Source: Cytobacillus sp. S13-E01 (GTDB taxonomy: Bacteria > Bacillota > Bacilli > Bacillales > Bacillaceae_L). From it: a stretch of 64,000 nt of DNA. The stretch is taken from the NCBI RefSeq assembly GCF_029193815.1, contig NZ_JARFVC010000014.1:1-64000 (forward strand), given 5' to 3'. Below are positions 8,772 through 17,910 of the stretch, one piece after another. The notes beneath the pieces were generated by a model, which was not told the origin of the DNA, searched no databases, and was given only the letters and a program-made list of their open reading frames with translations. Position 1 is the first letter of the stretch; the number at the start of each line of letters is the position of its first letter. The position numbers and the translations under genes were made by a program.

Positions 8772-9995
8772 TTAGAGGTTCCTTTTGTTTCTTTTTAATC
8801 TAGAACTACTATTTATCCATTTATTAGGCATTATCTTAATTCGGATGTTTCTATTTCCTCTGTTGTTACTCCGCACTAGAGATGTTGATATAACTGCTTC
8901 TTCAAAGATTACTTTGTTTGACCAAACCTTTACCCCAGGCTTGATCCACGATTTATAACCTATTTTAGAATGATCTCCAATTATACAGTGTTCACACAGA
9001 ACGGCTTCACTTGAAATTTGTGTATCATTTGCAATTGTTACACCTTGCAATTTACTGGAAGATCCAATGTATACATCGTTCCAACATATACTTCTTTCGA
9101 TACTTGCATTTGCTTCGATAAGATTATCTTGACCAATGATGCTATATGGATCTATCTTAGCTCCTGTACGAATAACTGTATTAGCACCAATAAATAAAGG
9201 ACCAACGAGCAGAGCACCTTCTTCAATGGAAACATTTGTACCTACCCAGACCCTAGGATATTTTTCTTCTCCCTGGATTTTAATATCTACCTTGTTATCT
9301 AGCATATCAAATTGAGTTTGGATGTAACGATCAATTTTTCCAACGTCAGACCAGTACCCTTCACCTTCAAACCCATATAATCTCTCGTTATGATGTAACA
9401 GCTTTGGAAACAAATCATAGCTAAAGTCCTGAAAAGTTCCGCTTTTCCAATACGAAAAGATAGCTGGATTGACGACATAAATACCAGTATTTACAGTATG
9501 CGTATAAACTTCACTCCACTTTGGCTTTTCAATGAATCTTTGGACTCTGCCAGTGCAATCAGTCATAACTATACCGTATTCAAGTGGATTCTCAACTTTT
9601 TTTAAAAAGATTGTAAGAAGCGATTCTTTTTCTTTATGGAACTTAATTCCCTCTGTTAAATTAAGATCAGTAAGGGCATCACCACTTATTACAAGAAAGG
9701 TTTCATCTAAAAAGTTCTGTGCACTTTTTAGGCATCCTGCTGTTCCAAGTGGCTTATCTTCATCAAAATAATGTAAAGTTACTCCATACTCGCTACCATC
9801 ACCGAAATAATTTTGGATGCTTTTGCTTAAATAATGTGTAGTAATCGCAATTTCCGTTATTCCATGTTTTTTTAATAATTCAATACTATATTCCATAACT
9901 GGTTTATGGAGCAGGGGCACCATAGGCTTTGGTAAATTACATGTTAAGGGCCTTAACCTTTTACCACGTCCTCCAGCCAAAATGACACCTTTCAT
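8772..9995 (-). CDS. sugar-1-phosphate nucleotidyltransferase with left-handed beta-helix
   Basis: Makes an NDP-sugar from NTP and a sugar 1-phosphate. The N-terminal Rossmann domain has the activation signature LAGGRGKRLRPL and LPKPM, and a metal-site Asp in SGDALTDL. The C-terminal half is a hexapeptide-repeat beta-helix (IGANTVIRTGAKI and following). It looks like the nucleotidyltransferase half of bifunctional mannose-1-phosphate guanylyltransferases/phosphomannomutases, without the mutase. The start at 9995 (MKGVILAGG) has AGGGG upstream; a longer frame to 10064 adds 23 unrelated residues. The last ~32 residues are strikingly basic and unlike the family. It follows the GH57/GT4 fusion by 16 bp, so it probably supplies that enzyme's activated sugar. 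Whether the nucleotide is ADP, GDP or UDP cannot be told. Confidence 0.85.
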   Translation of the reverse strand: MKGVILAGGRGKRLRPLTCNLPKPMVPLLHKPVMEYSIELLKKHGITEIAITTHYLSKSIQNYFGDGSEYGVTLHYFDEDKPLGTAGCLKSAQNFLDETFLVISGDALTDLNLTEGIKFHKEKESLLTIFLKKVENPLEYGIVMTDCTGRVQRFIEKPKWSEVYTHTVNTGIYVVNPAIFSYWKSGTFQDFSYDLFPKLLHHNERLYGFEGEGYWSDVGKIDRYIQTQFDMLDNKVDIKIQGEEKYPRVWVGTNVSIEEGALLVGPLFIGANTVIRTGAKIDPYSIIGQDNLIEANASIERSICWNDVYIGSSSKLQGVTIANDTQISSEAVLCEHCIIGDHSKIGYKSWIKPGVKVWSNKVIFEEAVISTSLVRSNNRGNRNIRIKIMPNKWINSSSRLKRNKRNL

Positions 9996-10011
9996 AATCT
10001 CAACCCCTAAC

Positions 10012-12774
10012 TCATTGATGATTAAAAGCCTTCTCCTTATATAGCTCACTCGTATCTTTAGCAATTTGATCCCATTTATAAGTCGTTTTAACTTTATCTT
10101 TGCCTGCTATTCCAATTGTGCGTGCAAGCTGTTCATTTTCTAACAGTAATATGATGTTTGTAGCCAAACTATGGGCATCACCTGGATATATCTTAAGTCC
10201 TGTTATCCCTTCGTCAATAATTTCGCTAAGCCCGCCCGTATTAGAGACGATTGTTGGTTTACCATGAATCATTGCTTCCAAGGCAACGATTCCAAAGGGC
10301 TCATATAGACTTGGAAAAACAGCTATGTTACATTGCTGAAACAATAGATTTCTCTCACTATCATTAATAAAACCGATCAACTTGATGTTGTTATCTAAGC
10401 CCCGCTCTTGTACTAATGTAAGATAGTGCTCGAGCATCGGCCCCTTGCCGGCAATCACGAACAAGATATTCGGAAATCTGTTGATTACTAATGGTGCCGC
10501 ATCAATGATCGTTTCAAAGCCTTTTTCCCTTACAATTCTTCCAACTGAAAAAATCATCTGACTAAAAGGTGCACCAAGCTTTTCTTCAAGTAAACAGGGG
10601 TCGCGTTCTGCTTCTAGCATCTTTTCATCTATACCATTAGGTAAAACCACTATTTTCTCTTTTTCAACAGAAAATAAACTTCTGACCTCTTTCTTCATAT
10701 AGTTACTACATACGATTACAGAATTAGCTTCACTAACTAATTGCTTTTCCTTTTTATGAATATCGTGGTTTATTTTTGAATAAAGACCGTTATTCCTCCC
10801 ATATTCTGTTGCATGAATTGTTGCAATTAATGGTTTATCAAGGATTCTTTGTAACGAAATACCAGCAACCCCAACTAACCAATCATGACTATGAATAATA
10901 TCAAATTCATATCTTTGTGATAGCTTAATCACTTGATCTATTAGACTCATATTTAAACTTCCAACCCAGTGTAGAAAATCCCCAGCAGATGGTTGGAGTG
11001 CTCCTACTCTATATATATACACGTCTTCTATTACCTCATAGCTTGGTGCACCATCAACATGTGCTGTAACGACATAGACTGTATGTCCGATTTTCGCTAA
11101 GGCCCTTGATAAATCATAAACATGCCTGGCTAGCCCGCCAACTATTAATGGAGGAAACTCCCATGAAAGAATTACAATGTGGAGCCCTTTTTTCTGTGTG
11201 CTTGAATCAAGGTACACTTCATTTTGTGACAAAAAACTCACAATTTCCACATTTTTTAAAAATGGATACTCATTTTCCAAGTTGGTGATAAATTCATCTG
11301 TGATGGTGTTTTCATATAATTTTTCGTGTAATTGCCTAAACCTAGCTAAATGTTGAAAGAATCTTTCTGTCGCATACTGTACACAATGACCACCATCAAT
11401 CATAAACGACCAGTCACTGCTTGTTAGTAAGAACCACTCTCGAACAAGCTGCTTTAGTGCTCTTTCTTCAAGGTCCGTTATTTCGCTAGATGCGGAGATA
11501 ATATTTACTAACTCTATTTCTGTTTTGTGTATATGAGGATACATCCAAGCATTTTTCTCATTTAACCAAACATCTCCAAAACCATTTCGTCCCCATGTTG
11601 AAAAAGAGACAGATGACGTCTCCAAATCTTCACTATGACGTTTCAAGAACTCTGTACATGTAATAAATTCAATTTTTTGTTGTTTAGCACTAAGAATCGA
11701 ATGCAGCCAATCTGTACCTTCAAACCACCAATGTCCAAACAGTTCTGCATCAAAAGAGAGCACAGCTACCAAAAATAAATCGGATTGATTTCCTGTCCAT
11801 TCTAAAACTCTCTCTACCTTTTTAAAAAAATCGTCACGATGTTGCCGAATTTTAATTTCTGCCTTTTCACGATTATATAATTGTTTTTGTTCATTACCAG
11901 TTACACGGTGATATTTCAAACCTGTATCTACCCTAATTCCCTTTAGAACATAGGGTTTAATATAATCCCATTCCCTGTCATACCCTATATCCCGATAAAA
12001 CTCACGGTAATCAGGATCCCCTGGATAGCCTATTTGGGAGCTCCACACAGTGTTTGTCAGATCATTATTTCTAGGGAATAAAACAACTCCGTGTGGCGTA
12101 TAAATTGGTGAATCTACATTTTTAGAGGATTTGGATCTTACATGTGAAATCGCTGCTTCGTCAACAAATGCATAAGTAATGCCTTCTTTGTATAAAATCT
12201 TATCTAGTCCATGTGTGTACGCACACTCGGGTAGCCAAAACCCTCTTGGTCTTGTGTCAAAATGTCGTTCAAAGGTGTTTATTCCTTCAAAAATCTGTGC
12301 CTTAACACCCTGAGTTGTTGCAAGATAAGGTAAAATAGCATGTGAAGCGGATGTTGTTATACATTCTATTTTTCCAAGCTTAAAAAAATGTCTAAATCCG
12401 AATATAAGGTTTTGGTTCCATCTTAAAAATAGTTCTTTAATCCTCTCATAACGTTTATCATAAAAGTGGGCAAGCTGAAGTTCCCGATTATCTGTAGCTC
12501 TTGCGATTTCCTTTTTAATTAGGGATTGTGTCTTGTCAAGAAATGATAGATATCTTGCTTGCAGAAGGGGATCTGCTAGCATTTCTAATAAAGGCGGTGA
12601 AAACGAGATCGTCCATTTTTGAAGATGCTCTTTCTTTTCTAAATGCCATAAAAGAGGAATATATGTTTCAGACATTGCTTCATATAACCATCTTTCTTCT
12701 AATTTATTTTCACCAAGTTGTCTTATATAAGGGAGGTGTGCGTGTAAAACGAGAGTGGTGTACACAGCTGTCAT
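10012..12774 (-). CDS. GH57 glucan branching enzyme / GT4 glycosyltransferase fusion
   Basis: A 920-residue two-domain enzyme. Numbering here is from an upstream in-frame ATG at 12792. The N-terminal GH57 domain (about 8-500) has LHAHLPYIR, the nucleophile motif GFWLPECAY (Glu189) and SFDAELFGHWWFEG (Asp348), the pattern of TK1436-type 1,4-alpha-glucan branching enzymes, plus the DUF1957 helical tail (SSDWSFMID). The C-terminal GT4 domain (537-920) has LSWEFPPLIVGGLARHV, GRIVREKGFE and the E-x7-E region EPFGIVALEAM, like archaeal glycogen synthases. It could therefore both extend and branch an alpha-glucan. The start at 12774 is chosen because AGGAG lies 7 nt upstream. It sits in an operon with DUF4912 and a nucleotidyltransferase. 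The polymer is inferred. Confidence 0.88.
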   Translation of the reverse strand: MTAVYTTLVLHAHLPYIRQLGENKLEERWLYEAMSETYIPLLWHLEKKEHLQKWTISFSPPLLEMLADPLLQARYLSFLDKTQSLIKKEIARATDNRELQLAHFYDKRYERIKELFLRWNQNLIFGFRHFFKLGKIECITTSASHAILPYLATTQGVKAQIFEGINTFERHFDTRPRGFWLPECAYTHGLDKILYKEGITYAFVDEAAISHVRSKSSKNVDSPIYTPHGVVLFPRNNDLTNTVWSSQIGYPGDPDYREFYRDIGYDREWDYIKPYVLKGIRVDTGLKYHRVTGNEQKQLYNREKAEIKIRQHRDDFFKKVERVLEWTGNQSDLFLVAVLSFDAELFGHWWFEGTDWLHSILSAKQQKIEFITCTEFLKRHSEDLETSSVSFSTWGRNGFGDVWLNEKNAWMYPHIHKTEIELVNIISASSEITDLEERALKQLVREWFLLTSSDWSFMIDGGHCVQYATERFFQHLARFRQLHEKLYENTITDEFITNLENEYPFLKNVEIVSFLSQNEVYLDSSTQKKGLHIVILSWEFPPLIVGGLARHVYDLSRALAKIGHTVYVVTAHVDGAPSYEVIEDVYIYRVGALQPSAGDFLHWVGSLNMSLIDQVIKLSQRYEFDIIHSHDWLVGVAGISLQRILDKPLIATIHATEYGRNNGLYSKINHDIHKKEKQLVSEANSVIVCSNYMKKEVRSLFSVEKEKIVVLPNGIDEKMLEAERDPCLLEEKLGAPFSQMIFSVGRIVREKGFETIIDAAPLVINRFPNILFVIAGKGPMLEHYLTLVQERGLDNNIKLIGFINDSERNLLFQQCNIAVFPSLYEPFGIVALEAMIHGKPTIVSNTGGLSEIIDEGITGLKIYPGDAHSLATNIILLLENEQLARTIGIAGKDKVKTTYKWDQIAKDTSELYKEKAFNHQ

Positions 12775-12788
12775 TTTTTCACTCCTAA

Positions 12789-13298
12789 TCATTTCGTATT
12801 TTCATAATAAGAATACGTACTGAAGTTCTCATGCCAAATAGGTTTAGAATCACTCCCACTTTTCCAGTCTAGGATCTCCCTTACTTTGTGTCTAAGATCA
12901 TTACTTGGTGTAGCAATTGAATTAGAACGTAATAATGTAAAAAATACACCCTCTTCTGTATGTATACCTAGTTCAACAATATACGTACGGTTGCTTTCAA
13001 CGTTTTTAATAAAAAGATCTGTCATTTGTTCAGGTATTGGAAACTCCGCATAGCGATGAGCATTATCGCCATTGTAAATTACCTTAGTTATATCTGCTAC
13101 CCTTATAACTTTTTGTAACTCACGCCATGTTTTATTAAACTGTAATTGAACCATCAACTGCTTATCGATTGAAATTTCCCAATGAGTATAAAGGCTTGAC
13201 TCATTTTGTACCATTAGCATAAGAAGATCACGACTGCTGCATATCTTTTTACTAGTTTCCCTTCCAATGAAACTACCTTGTTTACCATGTTTAATCAT
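12789..13298 (-). CDS. DUF4912 domain protein
   Basis: A 169-residue cytosolic protein with a DUF4912 domain spanning most of its length (SLYTHWEISIDKQL near the start, TYIVELGIHTEEG in the middle). It is probably a beta-sandwich with a carbohydrate-binding-like fold, though no activity is known. The ATG at 13298 follows GAGGG by about 12 nt; a TTG at 13310 is less likely. Its stop is within a few bases of the GH57/GT4 gene start, and the reading frames touch at ATGA, so the genes are translationally coupled. I infer a glucan-binding or regulatory role in polymer synthesis. Confidence 0.75.
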   Translation of the reverse strand: MIKHGKQGSFIGRETSKKICSSRDLLMLMVQNESSLYTHWEISIDKQLMVQLQFNKTWRELQKVIRVADITKVIYNGDNAHRYAEFPIPEQMTDLFIKNVESNRTYIVELGIHTEEGVFFTLLRSNSIATPSNDLRHKVREILDWKSGSDSKPIWHENFSTYSYYENTK

Positions 13299-13398
13299 GT
13301 TATCGATCAACCCTCTTTGCGTGTAACCCCAATTTTTTTAGACTCTATTAATTATTCTAATAGTATCATTTCATTCACTATCGCTCAACAAACGCAAA

Positions 13399-13427
13399 TT
13401 GTCGAAAATTGCTGATTATGGTATAAA
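13399..13427 (+). promoter_or_regulatory. SigA-type promoter for the gene at 13461
   Basis: TTGTCG (13399-13404), a 17-bp spacer and TATAAA (13422-13427) lie 33 bp before the start codon, in the divergent space between DUF4912 and this gene. Confidence 0.55.
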
Positions 13428-13460
13428 GAACATAGAGATTTATTTCTTGAGGTGAAAAAA

Positions 13461-13838
13461 ATGGAGTATACAATAATTGGTCTTCTATCCCTTTCAATTA
13501 TCCTTTTAATAGTATCATTCTTTAAAAAGGATAAAGTCAAAGAGATTGAAGAACAAGTTGACCAACTATCTTTAACATTGATGCAAGAATCCTATCAATT
13601 AAAGAAGAAGATTAAAGTTCTTGAAGAGGAGTTATTAATTAACGACCAAGATTTAGGTAAACGTCTAGACCCTATTCCTCCTGCCCCTATTGCTCAAACA
13701 GACCAGGATATGCTCCTTGCTCAGTACGATAAGGGGTTGTCATATGAACAGATAGCGAAGGGTTCAACATTACCTACTGAGGAAGTTAGGCTCCTAGTAG
13801 AGCGCGCAAAAAGGCAGAATAAAAATTATGACCACTAA
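13461..13838 (+). CDS. single-span membrane protein with coiled coil (YqzD-like position)
   Basis: Unknown function. Residues 3-22 form one membrane helix, followed by a charged coiled coil (about 25-65) and a C-terminal part (LLAQYDKGLSYEQIAKGSTL) that looks like a helix-turn-helix of the type found in DUF6115/YqzD-like proteins. I use the ATG at 13461 because GAGGTG lies 7 nt before it; an in-frame GTG at 13452 sits inside that site. It overlaps the next gene by 11 bp. Two small genes (yqzC, yqzD) lie near the pst/phoU genes in B. subtilis and these two are plausible counterparts, but I could not align them. Confidence 0.7.
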   Translation: MEYTIIGLLSLSIILLIVSFFKKDKVKEIEEQVDQLSLTLMQESYQLKKKIKVLEEELLINDQDLGKRLDPIPPAPIAQTDQDMLLAQYDKGLSYEQIAKGSTLPTEEVRLLVERAKRQNKNYDH

Positions 13839-14292
13839 TAGTGTAAGAGCATTTTCCCTTGGTGTTATTTTTTCTACTGCTATACTTTCGTTAGTCTATT
13901 TTTTTACTGCTGACCAAAAAGAAGTAGAAGTAATAAAAAACGTTATACAAGACTATATAAAGAGCGAGGATCTAGTGGTTTTATCAAAACAAGAATACGA
14001 AGAGCTTAAAAGCAAGAATGATAAAATCGAAGAACAAAGTGAGACACCCCCAAAAGAGCCGAACAAAAAACAGGATGAAATTAATATTTACACTTACACA
14101 TTAACGATACAAGCCGGAATGAATAGTATGGATATAGCTGATTTGCTAGAAAAAGAAAATATTATTGAAAATGCTAACGAATTTGATGCGTATTTAACAG
14201 ACCAAAATTTGAATACATCCATTCAGATTGGCTCATTTGTATTAAATAGTGATATGAGCTTTCAATCAATTGCCGATGTGTTAACAAATTAA
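13828..14292 (+). CDS. membrane-anchored protein with MltG/YceG-like N-domain
   Basis: A 154-residue protein with a membrane helix at about 8-27, a charged linker (EEQSETPPKEPNKKQDE) and an extracytoplasmic domain from about 88 (YTYTLTIQAGMNSMDIADLL ending SFQSIADVLTN). That domain has the LysM-like pattern seen at the N-terminus of MltG/YceG lytic transglycosylases (x-I-x-x-G-x-x-x-x-x-I-A-x-x-L). The catalytic transglycosylase part is absent, so a wall-binding role is more likely than cleavage. Its start overlaps the previous gene and a strong terminator follows. Confidence 0.7.
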   Translation: MTTNSVRAFSLGVIFSTAILSLVYFFTADQKEVEVIKNVIQDYIKSEDLVVLSKQEYEELKSKNDKIEEQSETPPKEPNKKQDEINIYTYTLTIQAGMNSMDIADLLEKENIIENANEFDAYLTDQNLNTSIQIGSFVLNSDMSFQSIADVLTN

Positions 14293-14294
14293 AA

Positions 14295-14324
14295 ACTCTC
14301 AAGCACACTTACTTGAGAGTTTTT
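14295..14324 (+). terminator. rho-independent terminator
   Basis: ACTCTCAAG (14295-14303) pairs with CTTGAGAGT (14312-14320) and is followed by TTTT. It ends the two-gene plus-strand unit and may also act for phoU readthrough from the other side. Confidence 0.9.
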
Positions 14325-14394
14325 ACGCTAAATAAGAATCTATATCATTAGCGCAACTATCTTTCTGTCTTCACCACTCGGAGATTTTTCTTTA

Positions 14395-15054
14395 TTACGT
14401 ATTTAGTTCGTATGTCTTTGCTTTTACCATAAATATTATATGCTCTGACATATTTGTAGTATGGTCTGCAATTCTTTCAATATATCTACATACAAAAGCT
14501 AATTGTGTTACTTGATGAATGTACTGAGGGTTTTTAGCCATTAATTCTAATAATTCTTGCGTGAGTTTCCCATATAATGCATCCACCTGATCATCAGATG
14601 CAGCAGTTTCTTTTGCTAAAACAGGATCCTCATTAATATAAGCTTCAATTACACTTGTTAACATTTCAAGTGCCATGTTTGCCATTTTTGGAATTTCTAC
14701 TATGGGTTTGATAAGTGGCCCATTTCCAATATGCAGAATTGATTTTGAAATATTAACAGCAAGATCTCCAATTCTTTCAACATCATTAGAGATTTTTAAT
14801 GCAGCAATGATCCTTCTCAAGTCAGTAGCAACTGGCTGCTGTTGCGCTATTAGTTGGACAACAAGATTATTAATTTTTTCATCATATCGATTTATTTTTT
14901 CATCGTCCTCGATAATTTGTTTCGCCTTCTCAAAATCCAGATCTGCAAGAGCCTTTACCGAATCCTCTACTGAATTTTTTGCTAATGTTACCATTTCCAG
15001 TAAATCATCTTTTAACCTTTTCAAATCCTTGTCAAACGAGCTTCTAATTGCCAT
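14395..15054 (-). CDS. phoU: phosphate signalling complex protein PhoU
   Basis: Cytosolic negative modulator linking the Pst transporter to phosphate signalling. The 219 residues form two homologous three-helix bundles, each with the E/D-rich metal-binding motif (DLDFEKAKQIIEDDEKIN in the first, YIERIADHTTNMSE in the second; RIGDLAVNIS is its counterpart in repeat one). AGGTG lies 7 nt before the ATG. It is the last gene of the pst cluster, 95 bp after pstB with a palindromic hairpin in between. Confidence 0.95.
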   Translation of the reverse strand: MAIRSSFDKDLKRLKDDLLEMVTLAKNSVEDSVKALADLDFEKAKQIIEDDEKINRYDEKINNLVVQLIAQQQPVATDLRRIIAALKISNDVERIGDLAVNISKSILHIGNGPLIKPIVEIPKMANMALEMLTSVIEAYINEDPVLAKETAASDDQVDALYGKLTQELLELMAKNPQYIHQVTQLAFVCRYIERIADHTTNMSEHIIFMVKAKTYELNT

Positions 15055-15099
15055 AATTTAACACCTCATTTGTAATGGTTATTTATTCTGTTTCTAAAA

Positions 15100-15126
15100 T
15101 TCGACAGGTACCAGGTACTTGTCGAA
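15100..15126 (-). terminator. near-perfect palindromic hairpin between pstB and phoU
   Basis: TTCGACA and TGTCGAA flank two GTAC blocks, giving a 27-bp nearly perfect palindrome. On the minus strand it is followed by TTTTAG. It looks like an intrinsic terminator or a processing hairpin that would lower phoU relative to pstSCAB. Confidence 0.6.
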
Positions 15127-15149
15127 CGTACTTTTTGACGAATTAGCTC

Positions 15150-15986
15150 TTATCCAAAGCGTCCAGTTATATAATCTTCGGTGCGTTTATCTGACGGATT
15201 TGAAAAGATTTTTTCCGTATCATCAAACTCGACAACTTCTCCACTTAAGAAAAATGCTGTTTTGTCAGAAATACGTGCTGCCTGTTGCATATTATGGGTA
15301 ACGATAATAATACTATAGTTTTGTTTTAATTCTTGTACAAGCTCTTCTACTTTTAATGTTGAAATAGGATCTAGAGCAGATGTAGGTTCATCCATCAAAA
15401 TTACCTCTGGCTCAATTGCCAAGCATCTAGCTATACAAAGACGTTGCTGTTGTCCACCTGAGAGTCCATAGGCATTTTCATTTAAGCGGTCTTTAACTTC
15501 ATCCCAAATAGCTGCACCTCGTAAGCTCTTTTCAACAATTTCATCAAGAATTTTTTTACTTCTAATCCCATGAATTCTAGGTCCGTATGCAATATTGTCG
15601 TATATCGATTTTGGAAATGGATTCGGTTTTTGAAACACCATTCCAACATTCGTTCTTAAATCTTCAACCTTATACGATTTATCAAAAATATTCTTTTCGC
15701 GGTACAATATTTCTCCTGAGATTCGTACAACGGGAATTAACTCAACCATTCTGTTTAAGGTTTTAATATAGGTAGATTTTCCACAGCCAGATGGTCCTAT
15801 AATTGCCGTCACTTCGTTTTCATTGATTGGAAGGTTAATGTTTTTTAAAGCCTGATCTTCCCCATACCATAGATTTAGATCTCTTGTGTCATAAACAATC
15901 TTTTTATCAGGTTTCGACTTTTTAGATTTTGTTGTATTGATTTTAGTTTGCATATTCTTTTTTTCTTGATCTGCTAACAATACCAT
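15150..15986 (-). CDS. pstB: phosphate ABC transporter ATP-binding protein PstB
   Basis: ATPase that powers high-affinity phosphate uptake through PstC-PstA. Walker A is GPSGCGKS (64-71), the signature LSGGQQQR (175-182), Walker B ILMDE (196-200) and the switch His231. The protein has 278 residues including a ~30-residue basic N-terminal extension ([10 protein letters not shown]). Only one pstB is present here, whereas B. subtilis has two. It lies 17 bp after pstA and is controlled from the PhoP-type promoter before pstS. Confidence 0.96.
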   Translation of the reverse strand: MVLLADQEKKNMQTKINTTKSKKSKPDKKIVYDTRDLNLWYGEDQALKNINLPINENEVTAIIGPSGCGKSTYIKTLNRMVELIPVVRISGEILYREKNIFDKSYKVEDLRTNVGMVFQKPNPFPKSIYDNIAYGPRIHGIRSKKILDEIVEKSLRGAAIWDEVKDRLNENAYGLSGGQQQRLCIARCLAIEPEVILMDEPTSALDPISTLKVEELVQELKQNYSIIIVTHNMQQAARISDKTAFFLSGEVVEFDDTEKIFSNPSDKRTEDYITGRFG

Positions 15987-16003
15987 AGCTAATTATCCCC
16001 CCA

Positions 16004-16888
16004 TTAAAATCTTCTTTGAAATTTGTTACGAATAATGACAGCTATTGAATTCATTATTAATAAAACAAGTAATAAGATTAAAATTGTAGCTGCTGCTAAG
16101 TTTGCATATTCATCTACAAGTGCAGAGTCAATTGTCCAGTAATAAATTTGCATTGGTAAAACAGTGAACTTGTCAAAGATTCCATCTGGTAAAGGAATTA
16201 ATAATGCAGGTATTCCGATTACTACTAGTGGAGCAGTTTCACCTATAGCTCTAGAAATAGCTAGAATAACACCTGTTAAAATTCCAGGTATTGACGCAGG
16301 TAAGACTACCGTTCTAATTGTTTGCCATTTTGTTGCACCCATTCCGTATGAAGCTTCTCTTAAAAAGCCTGGTACTGCGCGAATTGCTTCTTGACTTGCT
16401 ACTACCACTACAGGTAGCACTAGAAGCGACATTGTTAATCCACCTGCTAAAACGATGTTTCCTAAGTCCGATGCTCTGACAAATATTGTTAGACCTAATA
16501 AACCAAACACGATAGAAGGAACACCAGCTAAGTTTGATATATTCGTTTGAATAAATGATTGGAGTCGTCCCTTTTTTGCGTATTCCTCCATATAAATAGC
16601 TGTACCTACACCCAAAAATAAAGTAACTGGTGCTACTACAACCATTAACCACAATGTCCCAAATATAGCGCCCATAATTCCAGCTCTTTCTGGATCGGTA
16701 GAGAGTTTATTCGTAATAAATTGAAAGTCAATCCAACCTAAACTTTGTGCAATAACACGGTAAAATAATATAATAAGAACTAACAAACCAAATAAAGTTG
16801 ATAATAAAAACAATATTTTTGCAAGCCTATTCGTTAATAAGCGAGAGCCCATACGTTTTTGAACTTGAGTAGCATCGACATATTTCAT
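16004..16888 (-). CDS. pstA: phosphate ABC transporter permease PstA
   Basis: One of two permease subunits forming the phosphate channel. The 294 residues have six predicted membrane helices and the cytosolic EAA loop that contacts PstB (EASYGMGATKWQTI, followed by a conserved G and the P of LPASIPG). GGAGG lies 10 nt before the ATG and only 2 bp separate it from pstC. Confidence 0.95.
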   Translation of the reverse strand: MKYVDATQVQKRMGSRLLTNRLAKILFLLSTLFGLLVLIILFYRVIAQSLGWIDFQFITNKLSTDPERAGIMGAIFGTLWLMVVVAPVTLFLGVGTAIYMEEYAKKGRLQSFIQTNISNLAGVPSIVFGLLGLTIFVRASDLGNIVLAGGLTMSLLVLPVVVVASQEAIRAVPGFLREASYGMGATKWQTIRTVVLPASIPGILTGVILAISRAIGETAPLVVIGIPALLIPLPDGIFDKFTVLPMQIYYWTIDSALVDEYANLAAATILILLLVLLIMNSIAVIIRNKFQRRF

Positions 16889-16890
16889 AA

Positions 16891-17835
16891 TTAATATTCC
16901 TCCCTAAACCTGCGAGAGATATACTGTGCAACTAGATTCATTAGTAGAGTAAAGACAAATAAAGTCATTGCTACGGCATATAAGCTGTAGTATAAAGTAG
17001 AACCAGCAACTGCTTCTCCACCTGTTACTTCAACAATATATGCTGTCATTGTTTGCATGGATTGTGTAATGTCAAACGTAAAGTTTTTTGAGCTCCCACT
17101 TGCAATCGTCACAATCATTGTTTCCCCTATTGCGCGTGAAATTCCTAGAACAAATGAAGCAATGATCCCAGAAATGGCAGCAGGTATAACAACCTTCCAG
17201 GTTACTTCCAGTTTGGTAGCACCAAGTGCCAATGCACCTTCTCTCATTGCATTAGGTACAGAGCTCATCGCATCCTCTGATAATGATGCTACCATTGGAA
17301 TGATCATAATCCCCATTACAATTCCTGGGCTGAGGATGTTAGTTGGTTCAAGACCTGGAATAAATGATCTTAATAGAGGAGTAACAAATGTAAATGCAAA
17401 GAAACCATATACAATAGTGGGAATACCAGCTAGAATTTCTAAAATTGGCTTTAGTGTTCTTCTAACCTTCTCACTTGCATATTCACTCAGGTAGATAGCA
17501 GACATCATACCAATTGGAATAGCCACGAACATGGCAATTAGCGATGAAATAAGAGTTCCAGTTAACAGTGGTAAAACACCAAATTTAGCGTTCTCTCCGA
17601 GTGGCTTTAACTCAGTCCCCGTAAAAAAGTCAAGAATAGGTACTGCTTTAAAAAAAGCAAGTGTTTCTGTTATTAAGGTAAATAGGATACCAATTGTAGT
17701 AAGAATTGAAACAATGGCAATTGATAGAAGTAAATTAGGTATTATTTTTTCAAAGACACTGGTTATATTCGTTTTTTTCTTATTTTGGGCAATCAACTCT
17801 CTAACATTCTTTTCTTTATCCAAGGATTTAATCAT
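16891..17835 (-). CDS. pstC: phosphate ABC transporter permease PstC
   Basis: Partner permease of PstA with 314 residues, a basic N-terminal cytosolic tail (about 30 residues) and six predicted membrane helices. The EAA-type loop is MREGALALGATKLEV, followed by VVIPAAISGI. AAGGGG lies about 12 nt upstream of the ATG. A stem-loop between pstS and this gene probably sets the usual excess of binding protein over permease. Confidence 0.95.
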   Translation of the reverse strand: MIKSLDKEKNVRELIAQNKKKTNITSVFEKIIPNLLLSIAIVSILTTIGILFTLITETLAFFKAVPILDFFTGTELKPLGENAKFGVLPLLTGTLISSLIAMFVAIPIGMMSAIYLSEYASEKVRRTLKPILEILAGIPTIVYGFFAFTFVTPLLRSFIPGLEPTNILSPGIVMGIMIIPMVASLSEDAMSSVPNAMREGALALGATKLEVTWKVVIPAAISGIIASFVLGISRAIGETMIVTIASGSSKNFTFDITQSMQTMTAYIVEVTGGEAVAGSTLYYSLYAVAMTLFVFTLLMNLVAQYISRRFREEY

Positions 17836-17910
17836 ATTCTTGAAATACCCCTTTCATCCTTATACATTTTGTAGGTAAGGACAGGTGCAAACTAATTTGC
17901 AAAAATATCT

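Noticed and set aside
9996-10064. N-terminal extension of the nucleotidyltransferase (23 residues)
   Set aside because: It reads through the end of the preceding gene, and the family start MKGVILAGG at 9995 has its own AGGGG site.
17057-17494. 145-codon plus-strand frame opposite pstC
   Set aside because: Antisense of a conserved permease; composition mirrors the coding strand.
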